64,000 nt of DNA from Mycobacterium sp. OTB74. Lineage in GTDB: Bacteria > Actinomycetota > Actinomycetes > Mycobacteriales > Mycobacteriaceae. The notes under the pieces were generated by a model, which was given only the letters and a program-made list of their open reading frames with translations, made no database searches and was not told where the DNA came from. The position numbers and the translations under genes were made by a program. Of the stretch, positions 50,202-59,990 are shown piece by piece (within the stretch, counting starts at the first letter, position 1; each line of letters opens with the position of its first letter). The DNA is taken from NCBI RefSeq assembly GCF_029892685.1, contig NZ_JARXVD010000002.1, forward strand, positions 457,903 to 521,902, read 5' to 3'.

Positions 50202-50859
50202 GCGCAGCGCCTCCCAGCGGATCGTCGATGCGGACGGTCTCGTCCCGGATGAGCCCCCGCAGCAGCGCGGTGCTGAACTCGACGGCGATCTCCGAGGCGG
50301 TCCGCCGGCCGTGGGGACGCAGCCAGCGGTAGGCACCCAGCGTCATCCCGATATAGCCCAGAGCCAACACGTGCGAGTCGCAGTCGTGGAATTCACCGCT
50401 GGCGATGCCGCGGTCGATCACGTCGCGGACGTGTTCGTAGACGGTGGTCTCGGCCTTGCGGATGTAGGCGACCTGTTCCTCGGTGAACCACTCGGTGATG
50501 TACGGCCCCTCCTGGAAGTACACCGCCGCCGCGGGCAGATCGTTCGCGACGCCGACCAATAGTCGCCGGGTGAAGTTGAAGATCGTCTCGCGCGCCGACG
50601 CCGTCGGGTCGTCGTGCAGCGCTTCGACGGTGAAGTCCGCGGTGGTCTTGTAGATGTCCCAGAGGATCAGCGACTTACTGGCGTAGTAGTGGTAGACCGT
50701 CGCCTTGTTGAGTCCGACGGCATCGGCGACGTCGTCCATGCGGGTGCCGTGGTACCCGCGGGCGGCGAACAGCTTGGCGGCCACTGCCAGCAGCTCGTCG
50801 CGGCGCGACGTCCCGTTCGAACCTACTGCCGACCCCTTTGCCGACGACTCTGTGGACAT
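50194..50859 (-). CDS. TetR-family regulator, Rv0158-like
   Basis: A 221-residue TetR with helix-turn-helix MDDVADAVGLNKATVYHYYASKSLILWDIY at about residues 42-72 and a KstR2-like C-terminal domain. ATG 50859 is used; a TTG precedes it. It overlaps the SDR start by 8 bases and leads the SDR-acyl-CoA dehydrogenase operon, so it probably represses it in response to an acyl-CoA. Confidence 0.9.
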   Translation of the reverse strand: MSTESSAKGSAVGSNGTSRRDELLAVAAKLFAARGYHGTRMDDVADAVGLNKATVYHYYASKSLILWDIYKTTADFTVEALHDDPTASARETIFNFTRRLLVGVANDLPAAAVYFQEGPYITEWFTEEQVAYIRKAETTVYEHVRDVIDRGIASGEFHDCDSHVLALGYIGMTLGAYRWLRPHGRRTASEIAVEFSTALLRGLIRDETVRIDDPLGGAAHD

Positions 50860-51028
50860 CAACTACTCAATTCGCGCGGCCGGGCCACGCCCGGGAACCC
50901 AATCAACTGGTTGGCCAGTCTAAGCGCAGGGCAGGTCACGAACCGCTGGGAATGGCCCGATCCGCCGCTTTGGGTCTTGGCCCACGGGATAAACTCGCCA
51001 GTAACAAGCGTCACGGTGGGAGGTAACG

Positions 51029-51139
51029 ATGGATCCGAATCCGGATTACGACGCGAGCGACGAGGTCGAGTACTTCTTCAACTGGGTGCCCTGGGGCATC
51101 CGCGGCGTCTACCCGCCCCCGGCCTATCCCCCGGTGTAA
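51029..51139 (+). CDS. 36-residue conserved-looking small protein
   Basis: ATG 51029 follows GGGAGG at ideal spacing. The 36-residue product is acidic at the N-terminus (MDPNPDYDASDEVEYFF) and has a Trp/Pro-rich tail (NWVPWGIRGVYPPPAYPPV). The strong ribosome-binding site and biased composition support a real gene. It sits where H37Rv has a small gene (Rv0157A) next to Rv0158. It is too short for family assignment; it could bind a membrane partner. Confidence 0.72.
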   Translation: MDPNPDYDASDEVEYFFNWVPWGIRGVYPPPAYPPV

Positions 51140-51228
51140 CTCCATCCGGTCGTTTTTCGCATCGTTCTTCACACCGCGCCCACCGTCCCAACGAACTGTC
51201 CGGCTGGACCGTGGTTGACTGCACAGCC

Positions 51229-52236
51229 ATGGCCTGTTCGGTGCGGGGACGCGTGTGGCGGTCCGGAGAACCCCAGGACGACTTCGAGTTCTCGAAGATC
51301 CCGACCTATCTAGCCACCGAAGACACTCTGGTCTGGGCCGACATCTTCGACCCCGATCACGAGACACTCGAAACCCTGGCCGCTGAACTGGGCCTCAACA
51401 TCTGGTCGGTCGAGGACGCGCTGGCACCGCAAGAACGCACCAAAGCCTCGATCTACCACACACATACGTTCTTCACGGTGTACGCCGTGGACACCCGTAT
51501 CCCGGACAGCGACACCGTCTCGGTGTTGGTCAAACACCGCATCTCTGCCTTCGTGCTCCCGCGCGGGCTCATCACGGTCCGGCTCCCATCTGCCAATCCC
51601 GCCGCCGGCGAATTCGACATCGACCTTGTGTCGCGGCGTTTCGACGAGCTGGGCGGGCAGGAGTACGGCGTGGGCGCGTTGGTCCACGGCGTGCTCGATG
51701 TCGTGGTCGACGGGCACTTCGAGGCTGTCCAGGTTCTCGACGACGCCGTCGAACTTCTCGAAGACGAGTTGTTCGCTGAACGTGGGCCGCGCAAGGGCCT
51801 GCAGCGGCGCACTTTCCGATTGCGCAAAGACCTTGTTCAGTTGCGTCGGGTGGTCCTGCCGATGCGAGAGGTGGTCAGCAGCATCCAGCACCGCAGGCTC
51901 GACTCGCTGTCGGCTGCCACGCTCGATCCGCTCTACGCCGATCTGTATGACCATGTGCTGCGGGCTTCTGAGTGGACCGAATCGCTGCGCGACCTGGTCA
52001 GCGCGGTGTTCGAGACCAATCTGTCGCTACAGGACGCACGCCTGAACACTGTGATGAAAAAGCTCACCGGCTGGGCGGCGATCATCGCGGTGCCGACCGC
52101 CATCACGGGCTTCTACGGTCAGAATGTCGTGTACCCGGGCATAAACACCGTGGCCGGATTCATCGCCAGCTCCGCGCTGATCGTCGTACTCGTGGTCCTG
52201 TTGTACGTCATGTTCAAGCGTCGCGATTGGCTCTAA
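51229..52236 (+). CDS. corA: CorA-like magnesium/cobalt transporter
   Basis: A 335-residue CorA-family protein: long cytoplasmic domain, then two C-terminal helices. The pore motif reads GFYGQNVVYPG, so the usual GMN is GQN; such variants occur in actinobacterial relatives. A basic KRRDWL end follows. ATG 51229 is preferred; GTG 51211 is in frame. It is a channel for Mg or a related divalent cation; ion selectivity is uncertain given the variant motif. Confidence 0.88.
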   Translation: MACSVRGRVWRSGEPQDDFEFSKIPTYLATEDTLVWADIFDPDHETLETLAAELGLNIWSVEDALAPQERTKASIYHTHTFFTVYAVDTRIPDSDTVSVLVKHRISAFVLPRGLITVRLPSANPAAGEFDIDLVSRRFDELGGQEYGVGALVHGVLDVVVDGHFEAVQVLDDAVELLEDELFAERGPRKGLQRRTFRLRKDLVQLRRVVLPMREVVSSIQHRRLDSLSAATLDPLYADLYDHVLRASEWTESLRDLVSAVFETNLSLQDARLNTVMKKLTGWAAIIAVPTAITGFYGQNVVYPGINTVAGFIASSALIVVLVVLLYVMFKRRDWL

Positions 52237-52253
52237 CCCGCAGACCACGCGAG

Positions 52254-52297
52254 TTTCCGTAGGTTGGTACGCCACTTTCCGTAGGAGGGGCCTACGG
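52254..52297. promoter_or_regulatory. Direct repeats and palindrome upstream of pntA
   Basis: TTTCCGTAGG occurs at 52254 and 52276, 22 bases apart (two helical turns). The second copy leads into the perfect 7-bp inverted repeat CCGTAGG-AGGGG-CCTACGG (52279-52297). This is a likely operator or leader hairpin for pntAB. Confidence 0.6.
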
Positions 52298-52357
52298 GTT
52301 ACCACGCAGTAGATGCAACACTCTTCCAGATCCAACCAACAGATCGGACCACAGTCG

Positions 52358-53893
52358 ATGATCATCGGGATACCGCGCGAGTCGCAGCCTGGCGAAACTC
52401 GCGTTGCTGCGACACCGCAGACCGTAGGGCAGATTATCAAGCTGGGTTACACCGTCGTCGTAGAGTCCGGCGCTGGTGTCGCCTCCAGTTTCTCCGATGC
52501 TGCCTATGTGGCGGCCGGCGCCAGTGTCGGATCATCCGAACAGGCACTGCACGCCGACATCGTACTGAAGGTCAACGCACCCGACGATGGTGAGATCGCG
52601 GCCGTCAAAGACGGCACGACCCTGGTCAGCCTGATCTCGCCGGCACTCAATCCTGAGTTGGTTGCCAAGCTCGCCACCCGGCCGATCACGGTGCTGTCCA
52701 TGGATGCGGTGCCGCGCATCTCGCGGGCCCAGTCGCTGGACGTGCTGTCCTCGATGGCCAACATCGCCGGTTACCGCGCCGTGGTCGAGGCCGCACACAG
52801 CTTCGGCCGGTTCTTCACCGGTCAGGTCACCGCCGCAGGCAAGGTGCCGCCGGCCAAGGTTCTGGTCGTCGGTGCCGGTGTGGCCGGTCTGGCTGCCATC
52901 GGCGCCGCCGGCAGCCTGGGCGCCATTGTGCGGGCGACCGATCCGCGGCCCGAAGTTGCCGATCAGGTCGCCTCGCTCGGTGGGGAGTACCTGTCGATCG
53001 AAGATCCCGAAGCCGAGGTGTCGGCCACCGGTTACGCCAAGGAGATGGGCGACGACTACAAGGCCCGCGAGGCGGCCCTGTACGCCGAGCAGTGCAAGGA
53101 CGTCGACATCATCATCACCACGGCGCTGATCCCGGGTAAGCCGGCGCCCCGGATCATCACCGCCGACATGGTGGCCTCGATGAAGTCCGGCAGCGTGATC
53201 GTCGACATGGCCGCGGCCAACGGCGGCAACGTCGAGGGCACGGTCAAGGATCAGGCGATCCTCACCGACAACGGCGTCACCATCATCGGCTACACCGACC
53301 TGGCCGGCCGACTGCCCGCACAGGCCTCGCAGCTGTACGGCACCAACCTGGTCAACCTGCTCAAGCTGCTGACCCCGGAGAAGGACGGCAAGCTCGTCCT
53401 CGATTGGGACGATGTGGTGCAGCGGTCCATGACGGTGGTCCGCGACGGTGAGACCACGTGGCCGCCGCCACCGGTACAGGTCTCGGCCGCTCCGGCGACG
53501 CAGCCCGCGGCCGTGGCGCCCGTCGTCAAGAGCCAGAAGCATCCGATGTCCACCGGACGCCGGCTCGGGGTCACCTTCTCGGTCGCGGCAGCGATCTTCG
53601 CCCTGATCGCGATCTCGCCGACGGCGCTGCAACTCCACCTGACGGTCTTCGCGCTGGCGATCGTGATCGGCTACTACGTGATCGGCAACGTGCACCACGC
53701 GCTGCACACTCCGCTGATGTCGGTGACCAACGCGATCTCCGGAATCATCGTGGTCGGAGCGCTGCTGCAGATCGGCCAGCGCAACCTTCCGGTCACCGTG
53801 CTTGCCTGCCTGGCGATCCTGCTGGCCAGCATCAACGTATTCGGCGGCTTCGCGGTGACGCGTCGCATGCTCGCGATGTTCTCCCGCAGCTAG
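52358..53893 (+). CDS. pntA: NAD(P) transhydrogenase alpha subunit, single-chain
   Basis: A 511-residue protein joining the NAD-binding domain I (residues 1-380: [46 protein letters not shown]) to a membrane part of four helices (after about 410). M. tuberculosis and most actinobacteria have split PntAa and PntAb; this copy is fused like E. coli PntA (510 aa), and long blocks look the same as the remembered E. coli sequence. ATG 52358 matches the E. coli start; an ATG 45 bases upstream is in frame. It couples proton flow to NADPH formation. Confidence 0.92.
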   Translation: MIIGIPRESQPGETRVAATPQTVGQIIKLGYTVVVESGAGVASSFSDAAYVAAGASVGSSEQALHADIVLKVNAPDDGEIAAVKDGTTLVSLISPALNPELVAKLATRPITVLSMDAVPRISRAQSLDVLSSMANIAGYRAVVEAAHSFGRFFTGQVTAAGKVPPAKVLVVGAGVAGLAAIGAAGSLGAIVRATDPRPEVADQVASLGGEYLSIEDPEAEVSATGYAKEMGDDYKAREAALYAEQCKDVDIIITTALIPGKPAPRIITADMVASMKSGSVIVDMAAANGGNVEGTVKDQAILTDNGVTIIGYTDLAGRLPAQASQLYGTNLVNLLKLLTPEKDGKLVLDWDDVVQRSMTVVRDGETTWPPPPVQVSAAPATQPAAVAPVVKSQKHPMSTGRRLGVTFSVAAAIFALIAISPTALQLHLTVFALAIVIGYYVIGNVHHALHTPLMSVTNAISGIIVVGALLQIGQRNLPVTVLACLAILLASINVFGGFAVTRRMLAMFSRS

Positions 53894-53928
53894 ATCTGCG
53901 CGCCCACAAAGACTTTGGAACGGATTCC

Positions 53929-55350
53929 ATGCTCACCTTAGAAAACGTTGCATCGGCGGCCTACGTCGTCGCGGCTCTGCTCTTCATCCTCGCACTGGCC
54001 GGGCTCTCGAGGCACGAGACATCCAGGGCCGGTAACACGTTCGGCATCGGCGGCATGGCGGTGGCGCTCATCGCGACCATCGCGCTGGCGATCGACCGAA
54101 AGATCGAGCCGCTGGGCCTCTCGCTGCTGATCGGCGCGATGATCATCGGCGCCGCAATCGGTCTGTGGCGCGCCAAGGTCGTCGAGATGACCGGCATGCC
54201 CGAACTGATCGCGCTGCTGCACTCGTTCGTCGGTCTGGCCGCGGTGCTGGTGGGCTGGAACGGCTACCTGCACGTCGAGAACGATCTCGCGGGCGCCGAG
54301 GCCGCCAAGCTGACCAGCGAACACATGCTCGGCATTCACTCGGCCGAGGTGTTCGTCGGCGTGTTCATCGGCGCGGTGACGTTCACCGGCTCGATCATCG
54401 CCAACCTCAAGCTCTCGGCGCGTATCAAGTCCGCACCGCTGATGCTGCCCGGCAAGAACTTCCTCAACATCGGCGCGCTCGTCGCGTTCGCGGCGCTGAC
54501 CGTGTGGTTCGTCGTCGAGCCGCACCTGTGGCTGCTTGTGGTGGTCACCGTGCTGGCTCTGTTGCTGGGCTTGCACCTGGTCGCCTCGATCGGCGGCGGC
54601 GACATGCCCGTGGTGGTCTCGATGCTCAACAGCTACTCGGGTTGGGCCGCAGCCGCATCCGGCTTCCTGCTGGGCAACGACCTGCTGATCATCACCGGCG
54701 CGCTCGTCGGCTCCTCCGGTGCGTACCTGTCCTACATCATGTGCAGGGCCATGAACCGGTCCTTCATCTCTGTTATCGCCGGCGGCTTCGGCATCGAAGC
54801 CGGCCCCGCGGAGGACAAGGACTACGGCGAGCACCGCGAGATCAACGCGGAGGGCGCGGCTGAGCTGCTCAGCGGGGCCAGTTCAGTGATCATCACCCCC
54901 GGATACGGCATGGCCGTCGCTCAGGCTCAGTACGGCGTCGCCGACCTGACCCGCAAGCTGCGCGAGCGTGGCGTCAACGTCCGCTTCGGCATCCACCCCG
55001 TCGCAGGCCGCCTGCCCGGTCACATGAACGTGCTGCTGGCCGAAGCCAAGGTGCCGTACGACATCGTGCTCGAGATGGATGAGATCAACGAGGACTTCGA
55101 CGACACCGACGTCGTGCTGGTGATCGGTGCCAACGACACCGTCAACCCGGCCGCCTCCGAGGATCCGGGCAGCCCGATCGCCGGCATGCCGGTGCTGACG
55201 GTGTGGAACGCCAACAACGTCATCGTGTTCAAGCGGTCCATGGCCTCGGGTTACGCCGGCGTGCAGAATCCGCTGTTCTTCCGGGAGAACAGCCAGATGC
55301 TGTTCGGTGACGCGCGGGACCGCGTCAACGACATCTTGGCTGCGCTGTAA
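53929..55350 (+). CDS. pntB: NAD(P) transhydrogenase beta subunit
   Basis: A 473-residue subunit. Nine or so helices (domain II) lead to the NADP-binding domain III with [16 protein letters not shown] and [14 protein letters not shown]. Several stretches ([28 protein letters not shown]) match E. coli PntB closely. ATG 53929 is 35 bases after pntA. It is followed by a strong terminator. Confidence 0.93.
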   Translation: MLTLENVASAAYVVAALLFILALAGLSRHETSRAGNTFGIGGMAVALIATIALAIDRKIEPLGLSLLIGAMIIGAAIGLWRAKVVEMTGMPELIALLHSFVGLAAVLVGWNGYLHVENDLAGAEAAKLTSEHMLGIHSAEVFVGVFIGAVTFTGSIIANLKLSARIKSAPLMLPGKNFLNIGALVAFAALTVWFVVEPHLWLLVVVTVLALLLGLHLVASIGGGDMPVVVSMLNSYSGWAAAASGFLLGNDLLIITGALVGSSGAYLSYIMCRAMNRSFISVIAGGFGIEAGPAEDKDYGEHREINAEGAAELLSGASSVIITPGYGMAVAQAQYGVADLTRKLRERGVNVRFGIHPVAGRLPGHMNVLLAEAKVPYDIVLEMDEINEDFDDTDVVLVIGANDTVNPAASEDPGSPIAGMPVLTVWNANNVIVFKRSMASGYAGVQNPLFFRENSQMLFGDARDRVNDILAAL

Positions 55351-55359
55351 TTTCTCTGC

Positions 55360-55416
55360 CGAGCAGACGCTAAACCCCCAAATCCCACGGGATTTGGGGG
55401 TTTTTGCGTCTGCTCG
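55360..55416. terminator. Very long bidirectional terminator after pntB
   Basis: The core stem AAACCCCCAAATCCC pairs perfectly with 55389-55403 and ends in TTTTT. A second perfect pair, CGAGCAGACGC (55360-55370) with GCGTCTGCTCG (55406-55416), extends the stem to about 26 bp. It separates convergent pntB and the TIR-WD40 gene. Confidence 0.92.
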
Positions 55417-55433
55417 TGGGGGAAGGGGGGCGG

Positions 55434-58400
55434 CTACCCCGGTATATCGAGCGAGGGGCAGGGAGCTCGGTAGTCGATGGTCGGCGATACCCATTCGGAC
55501 CATTCCACTCGGGTCATATTCGAGGTGAGTTTGTGACAGAGTTCGTCACGCCAACCATTGGGGCCCGGCCATAGCATCCATCCGTCCTGTCCATGGGACA
55601 CGATGTGCTTGCCGTCGGCAGTGAACTCGACGCTCCATACGCTGCCGGCATGCCCAACCATGGGGCTGCCAATCAAGCGACCAGTCTGTGCATCGCGAAG
55701 CTGGAGCGCCGACGTCTTCGCATCGGCGGAAACCGCATAGGCACCGTCGGAGCTCAAGCCCAGACTTGTAACCGCGGTGGTGCCATCGGTGGTACCTGGC
55801 CAAGGCTCGCCGACTGATTTCCCCGTAGCCGAATCGTACGGGCGCAGCGCCTTGGCTGTGCCCACCAGAACGCGTCGGCCGTCCGGGGTGATCGCGGCAG
55901 TGGAGAGCGGCAGGTCGGGCACATTATCCGGGAGTTCCATCAAGTCGGTCATGCGGCCGCCGCGCCCGACTACGGGCGGACCTACCAGCCTCCCGGAGTC
56001 GGTTTCCCAGACCCGGACAGCGGAAGTCGTCATATCGGGAGCATCAAAAACATTGCCCGTCTGCAAGGTCTTATCGCCGCCTGGCACATGATGCATCGGT
56101 GCAAAGGTCATCAATCGATGGCCGTCGGCGCTGAAATTCGCCTTCCCTACGAATTCGTCTCCCACATTCAGGGCGGCACCTTGAGGCGGAGTCGCCGAGA
56201 TATCCCAAAGCCACGGATTGGAGTCGACGATAAGGGCAGCCAGGTGCCGCCCATCCGGGCTGAACGACAACCCGACAGTAACCGCAGCGGGTCCGGTCAA
56301 CGTCGGGCCCTCGGGCTTGCCCGTCTGTGTGTTCCAGAACCGGACCGTCTTATCGGACGCGTCGGCCGCAGCAAGTACTTTGCCATCCGGTCGCCACGCC
56401 AGCGCTGAGACGGGACCGAGCTGGCCGGTCTGAATCGTACGGATGGGCGCGCCAGTATCCACGTCCCACAAGGCAATGTTGGATTGGTTGTTGACGTCAC
56501 GAGTCGTGACGATACGTCCGTCAGGACTAACTGCCGCAGGCAGCGCGCCAGCCGAGGTGAATCCGGGAAGTTGCGTTCCGATCGACCGAACAGGCTCGGC
56601 CTCCCACACGTGGATTGTGTGGTCGCCGGCGCTGACGATGCGGGTGCCGTCATCGCTGTACACGACGGTGTCGACGGGTCCGGTATGACCGGTCAACGAC
56701 TGCCCCACCGCCTCTCCGGTATCTGCATCGCGCACGCGGATTCTGCCGTCGGAGCTTCCGATAGCGATGCGTCGGCCATCCGGACTGAACGCCAAAGAGT
56801 AACCCCCATAACCGATTTCGGTTATCCCGTCAACGATTGGCCTGCCGGATGAATCGTCGGTGACGCGCAACTGTGTCGCATCCGTTGGATTGCCTCCGTT
56901 GTCTCCGACGAGATAACTCATTGACGCGATGCGTCGGCCGTCACGGCTGAAGTTCACACCGATGACGGGTCCCCGATGGGAGGGCAGCAACTGGTTCGCC
57001 CGCGAATGAGTGCCGACGTTCCACAGTTCCAGCGCGCCATCATTACCGCCGGTAACCAACTGATTGCCGTCAGGGCTGAATGCCATCGCCAGCACCCAGG
57101 GGTCGTGTCCGCGCATAGGCTCACCGATCTGCTTGCCCGTTCGCACGTCCCACAGGCGTATCGCGCCGTCATGATTCGCCGTGGCGAACACGGTGCCGTC
57201 GTAGCTGATCACGCCCATTTTCACATCATCGCGCTCAGTAGCCATCACATACAGCGACGCGCCGGTGTTCGCGTCCCAGATGCGGACCGTCCAATCTGGA
57301 AACGACGCCGAGGCAATCCAGCGCCCGTCCCGCACGTACGTCGCACCGGCTTTTCCGGTTTGTCCCGTTAGTGGATCGCCAACCGGCTTACCGGATTTCA
57401 GGTCCCACCTGCGAATAAGCCCGTCATCCCCGGACGACACCATCTGTCGCCCATCGGGACTGACATCGGCGTTGGTGATGTTGGTCTGCAATGAGATGAC
57501 CCGTACCAATCGCCGGGTATCGATCACGGTATTGAGCACGGATTCCGGATCCGTGCCGGGCGCTAATGCCTCCGCCGCCAGCATCTGCTGGATCGCGCGC
57601 CGATCACCACCCAACCTGTTGTCGCCCAACATCGCTCGTGACTGCGCGACAAGTTTGGCAGCGACCGCCCGGCGTTCTGCCTCCCGCGCACGGTTGAAGC
57701 CGACAAACGCAACCCCCGCAACGACAACGATCACCGCCAACAACGCGGCAAGTATCTGTGAGCGCCGCCGCAGTGAGCGCGCATGCGCTTGCGCTGCCGC
57801 CTTGTCGTGTTCCAGCTTGTCGTTGACTCGACGCCGCGATGCCAGAACGAACTCAGCCGTAGGCTGTAGTCTCGATCCGTATCCCGTTCGTGCACTTAAT
57901 GTTTCGGCTCCAGTCAGCCGCGCACCGTCAAGCAGCCAATCGTCGTGACGACTGCTGCGCTCCCAACCGACCGCGGCGCGTTCCACCGCATCGGCTTCGC
58001 GCAAATCCGACACTTCGTCCCGTAACCACTGCGCCAACTCATCCCATTGATCCAGCAGGCTCTCCAGAGCCACCTCAACAACGGTCTGACCGTTGCGCTC
58101 GCTCTTGACCAGCAGTCGCCGACCGACGAAAGCGTTCAACAGTGCGTGGCTGTCCTCGGGCAAGTCAGCCCAGCGCGCGATTCGCCGCATCGGTTGGTCG
58201 GTATCCGAATTCACCGTCGCCAACCAGGGAATGAATGCGTCATGCAGTCGATCGAGCTGTTCGGAGCGCTGCGCCGGATCCGCCGACAGCAAGCTGTCGA
58301 TTTCGTTCTGCACCACCCCGCGCATACAGCCCATCGCCTCGTAGCGTTCGACGGTGACGGCGCCCTCGCTGCCGGCGTAGTCCTCGTACAGACGCGACAA

Positions 58401-59717
58401 AGTCAACGCCAGTAACGGTAATGTGTCGGCACCGCCGGACGCATCCTGAGCAAGTCGGTCAACGAGTTCCGGAGCAATGTCGAATCTCGACCCAGACTCT
58501 GCTGCCCTTCGGGCGGGCCCACAAATGACCTCAGTGAACTGTGCGGGCGGCATCGCCTTCAGCCGGTCGAACAGGTGACTCTGTACAGCCGACAACTGCG
58601 GAGCCGTTTGCAGTGGCTCAAACCGATCCGAGCGAATCGTTGCAACCACGATCATGTCCAGCCCGGTCGTAGCGGCACCGCTCAACAGCCGACCAACGAG
58701 CTCTAGAAATGCCGGCCCCTCGTCCCCCGCATCGACGCCGAACAACTCCTCGGCCTGATCAAGCGGCAGCACCAGCGTCGGCCGCTTCTCGGACGGCTCG
58801 GCGTCGAGGAACCGGAGGCGCGCGGCGCCGGCGGCCTCGACCAGCCAGGCGCACACAGTGCCCGCGTCGGAGATAGCGTTCTTGATCTCCCCCAGGCTCT
58901 GCCCCCTCAATCCGACCTCCGTACGGAGGTCATGAATCGAGCGCGCCAGGCCGGTCTCACCCGTCAGCGCATGCCGCTGCGGGCGCACCACGCTCATCGT
59001 CAAGAAACGTCGATCGTCGCGATACAAGCGCGGCAACAGGCCGGCCCTCAGAAACGAGGACTTGCCGACGCCCGAGGGTCCCAGGATGACGAACATCCGC
59101 TCGCGGCCCACGCCACGCATCTCGCGCAGGTCGTCCAAAGCACGGACGATCTGCGCGTCGCGCCCGAAATAGACTGCGGCATCAATAGATTCGAGCGGTT
59201 GCCAACCGCGATACGGCGAACGATTCGGATCCCTCTCAGGCGGCCACTCGAAACTGTCTGCACCGATTCCCACCGCGCGTAGTCCCGCCAGCAACCGTTG
59301 CAAGCCGTCGACCTGCAGTCTCACGGGTTGCTCGACACCGTCGACACGGATCTCTTCCGCAGGACCATCACCGAACAGGTCGCAGCCCTGCCACGCCCGA
59401 GTCACGTCGTCCTCGGTGAATGGTTCGATTCGCACGCAGAAGATTGGCTTGTGCATGCCCTCGGCCTGGCGGTACTCGGCACGACACTCCGCAGAGTTCG
59501 CCCAGTTGCTGGATACAAGGCAAATCACCGCCTCACAGCGCGCATTCGCCTGCCACAGCGCTTCGGTCCACCGCACACCAGTGCGGACACCCGTATCCGG
59601 ATCCACATCAAGGTAGATCTCACCGACCAAACCCGGCTCGGCTTGTTCAAGCCAACGCTTGAGCGCAACCGCTTGATGACCGTCGCGCCTTGAGTAACTC
59701 AAGAAGACGCGCGACAC
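55434..59717 (-). CDS. TIR - STAND NTPase - TM - WD40 protein (NLR-like)
   Basis: About 1,427 residues from GTG 59717 (MSRVFLSYSRRDG, the usual family start; the frame is open to 59777). Residues 3-115 are a TIR domain; E81 in SAECRAEY is the likely NADase glutamate. Residues 185-560 are an nSTAND1-type NTPase with Walker A GPSGVGKS (213-220) and Walker B LVLPLDQAEELF (about 314-325). Residues about 655-674 are a transmembrane helix, followed by WD40-type repeats to the end. The last 40 residues share a signature with the other WD40 protein here. Such sensors are known in bacterial abortive defence; a phage role is inferred. Confidence 0.88.
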   Translation of the reverse strand: MSRVFLSYSRRDGHQAVALKRWLEQAEPGLVGEIYLDVDPDTGVRTGVRWTEALWQANARCEAVICLVSSNWANSAECRAEYRQAEGMHKPIFCVRIEPFTEDDVTRAWQGCDLFGDGPAEEIRVDGVEQPVRLQVDGLQRLLAGLRAVGIGADSFEWPPERDPNRSPYRGWQPLESIDAAVYFGRDAQIVRALDDLREMRGVGRERMFVILGPSGVGKSSFLRAGLLPRLYRDDRRFLTMSVVRPQRHALTGETGLARSIHDLRTEVGLRGQSLGEIKNAISDAGTVCAWLVEAAGAARLRFLDAEPSEKRPTLVLPLDQAEELFGVDAGDEGPAFLELVGRLLSGAATTGLDMIVVATIRSDRFEPLQTAPQLSAVQSHLFDRLKAMPPAQFTEVICGPARRAAESGSRFDIAPELVDRLAQDASGGADTLPLLALTLSRLYEDYAGSEGAVTVERYEAMGCMRGVVQNEIDSLLSADPAQRSEQLDRLHDAFIPWLATVNSDTDQPMRRIARWADLPEDSHALLNAFVGRRLLVKSERNGQTVVEVALESLLDQWDELAQWLRDEVSDLREADAVERAAVGWERSSRHDDWLLDGARLTGAETLSARTGYGSRLQPTAEFVLASRRRVNDKLEHDKAAAQAHARSLRRRSQILAALLAVIVVVAGVAFVGFNRAREAERRAVAAKLVAQSRAMLGDNRLGGDRRAIQQMLAAEALAPGTDPESVLNTVIDTRRLVRVISLQTNITNADVSPDGRQMVSSGDDGLIRRWDLKSGKPVGDPLTGQTGKAGATYVRDGRWIASASFPDWTVRIWDANTGASLYVMATERDDVKMGVISYDGTVFATANHDGAIRLWDVRTGKQIGEPMRGHDPWVLAMAFSPDGNQLVTGGNDGALELWNVGTHSRANQLLPSHRGPVIGVNFSRDGRRIASMSYLVGDNGGNPTDATQLRVTDDSSGRPIVDGITEIGYGGYSLAFSPDGRRIAIGSSDGRIRVRDADTGEAVGQSLTGHTGPVDTVVYSDDGTRIVSAGDHTIHVWEAEPVRSIGTQLPGFTSAGALPAAVSPDGRIVTTRDVNNQSNIALWDVDTGAPIRTIQTGQLGPVSALAWRPDGKVLAAADASDKTVRFWNTQTGKPEGPTLTGPAAVTVGLSFSPDGRHLAALIVDSNPWLWDISATPPQGAALNVGDEFVGKANFSADGHRLMTFAPMHHVPGGDKTLQTGNVFDAPDMTTSAVRVWETDSGRLVGPPVVGRGGRMTDLMELPDNVPDLPLSTAAITPDGRRVLVGTAKALRPYDSATGKSVGEPWPGTTDGTTAVTSLGLSSDGAYAVSADAKTSALQLRDAQTGRLIGSPMVGHAGSVWSVEFTADGKHIVSHGQDGWMLWPGPNGWRDELCHKLTSNMTRVEWSEWVSPTIDYRAPCPSLDIPG

Positions 59718-59990
59718 GAGATCACACACCAGCCGTTTGACTTCCACCTCGCCATCGGTATCCCCACTTTCGTCCACGCACCGGTGTTTAGTTCGGCAAC
59801 AACTCTCATACTGAGCACTAGGCCCACGCTGGACATAGGTACACGACTACTCAAATTTCGTGAGCCCTCAACAAGCAACATCGCCAATAATTGGTCACGC
59901 GCTGCCATACTCCGACTTCAAACAGCCCGAGACGTCGCCACCCTGCATGCAAACGCCAAATCGCTATGCACGTCTGCTCGCGGGTCCGGG

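Noticed and set aside
50906..50919. ACTGG-TTGG-CCAGT inverted repeat upstream of the Rv0158-like TetR
   Set aside because: Only 5-bp arms in GC-rich DNA; too weak to call an operator without comparative data.
59718..59777. Longer start (GTG 59777) for the TIR-WD40 protein
   Set aside because: The extra 20 residues precede the usual MSRVFLS family start and no ribosome-binding site was seen; kept only as an alternative.
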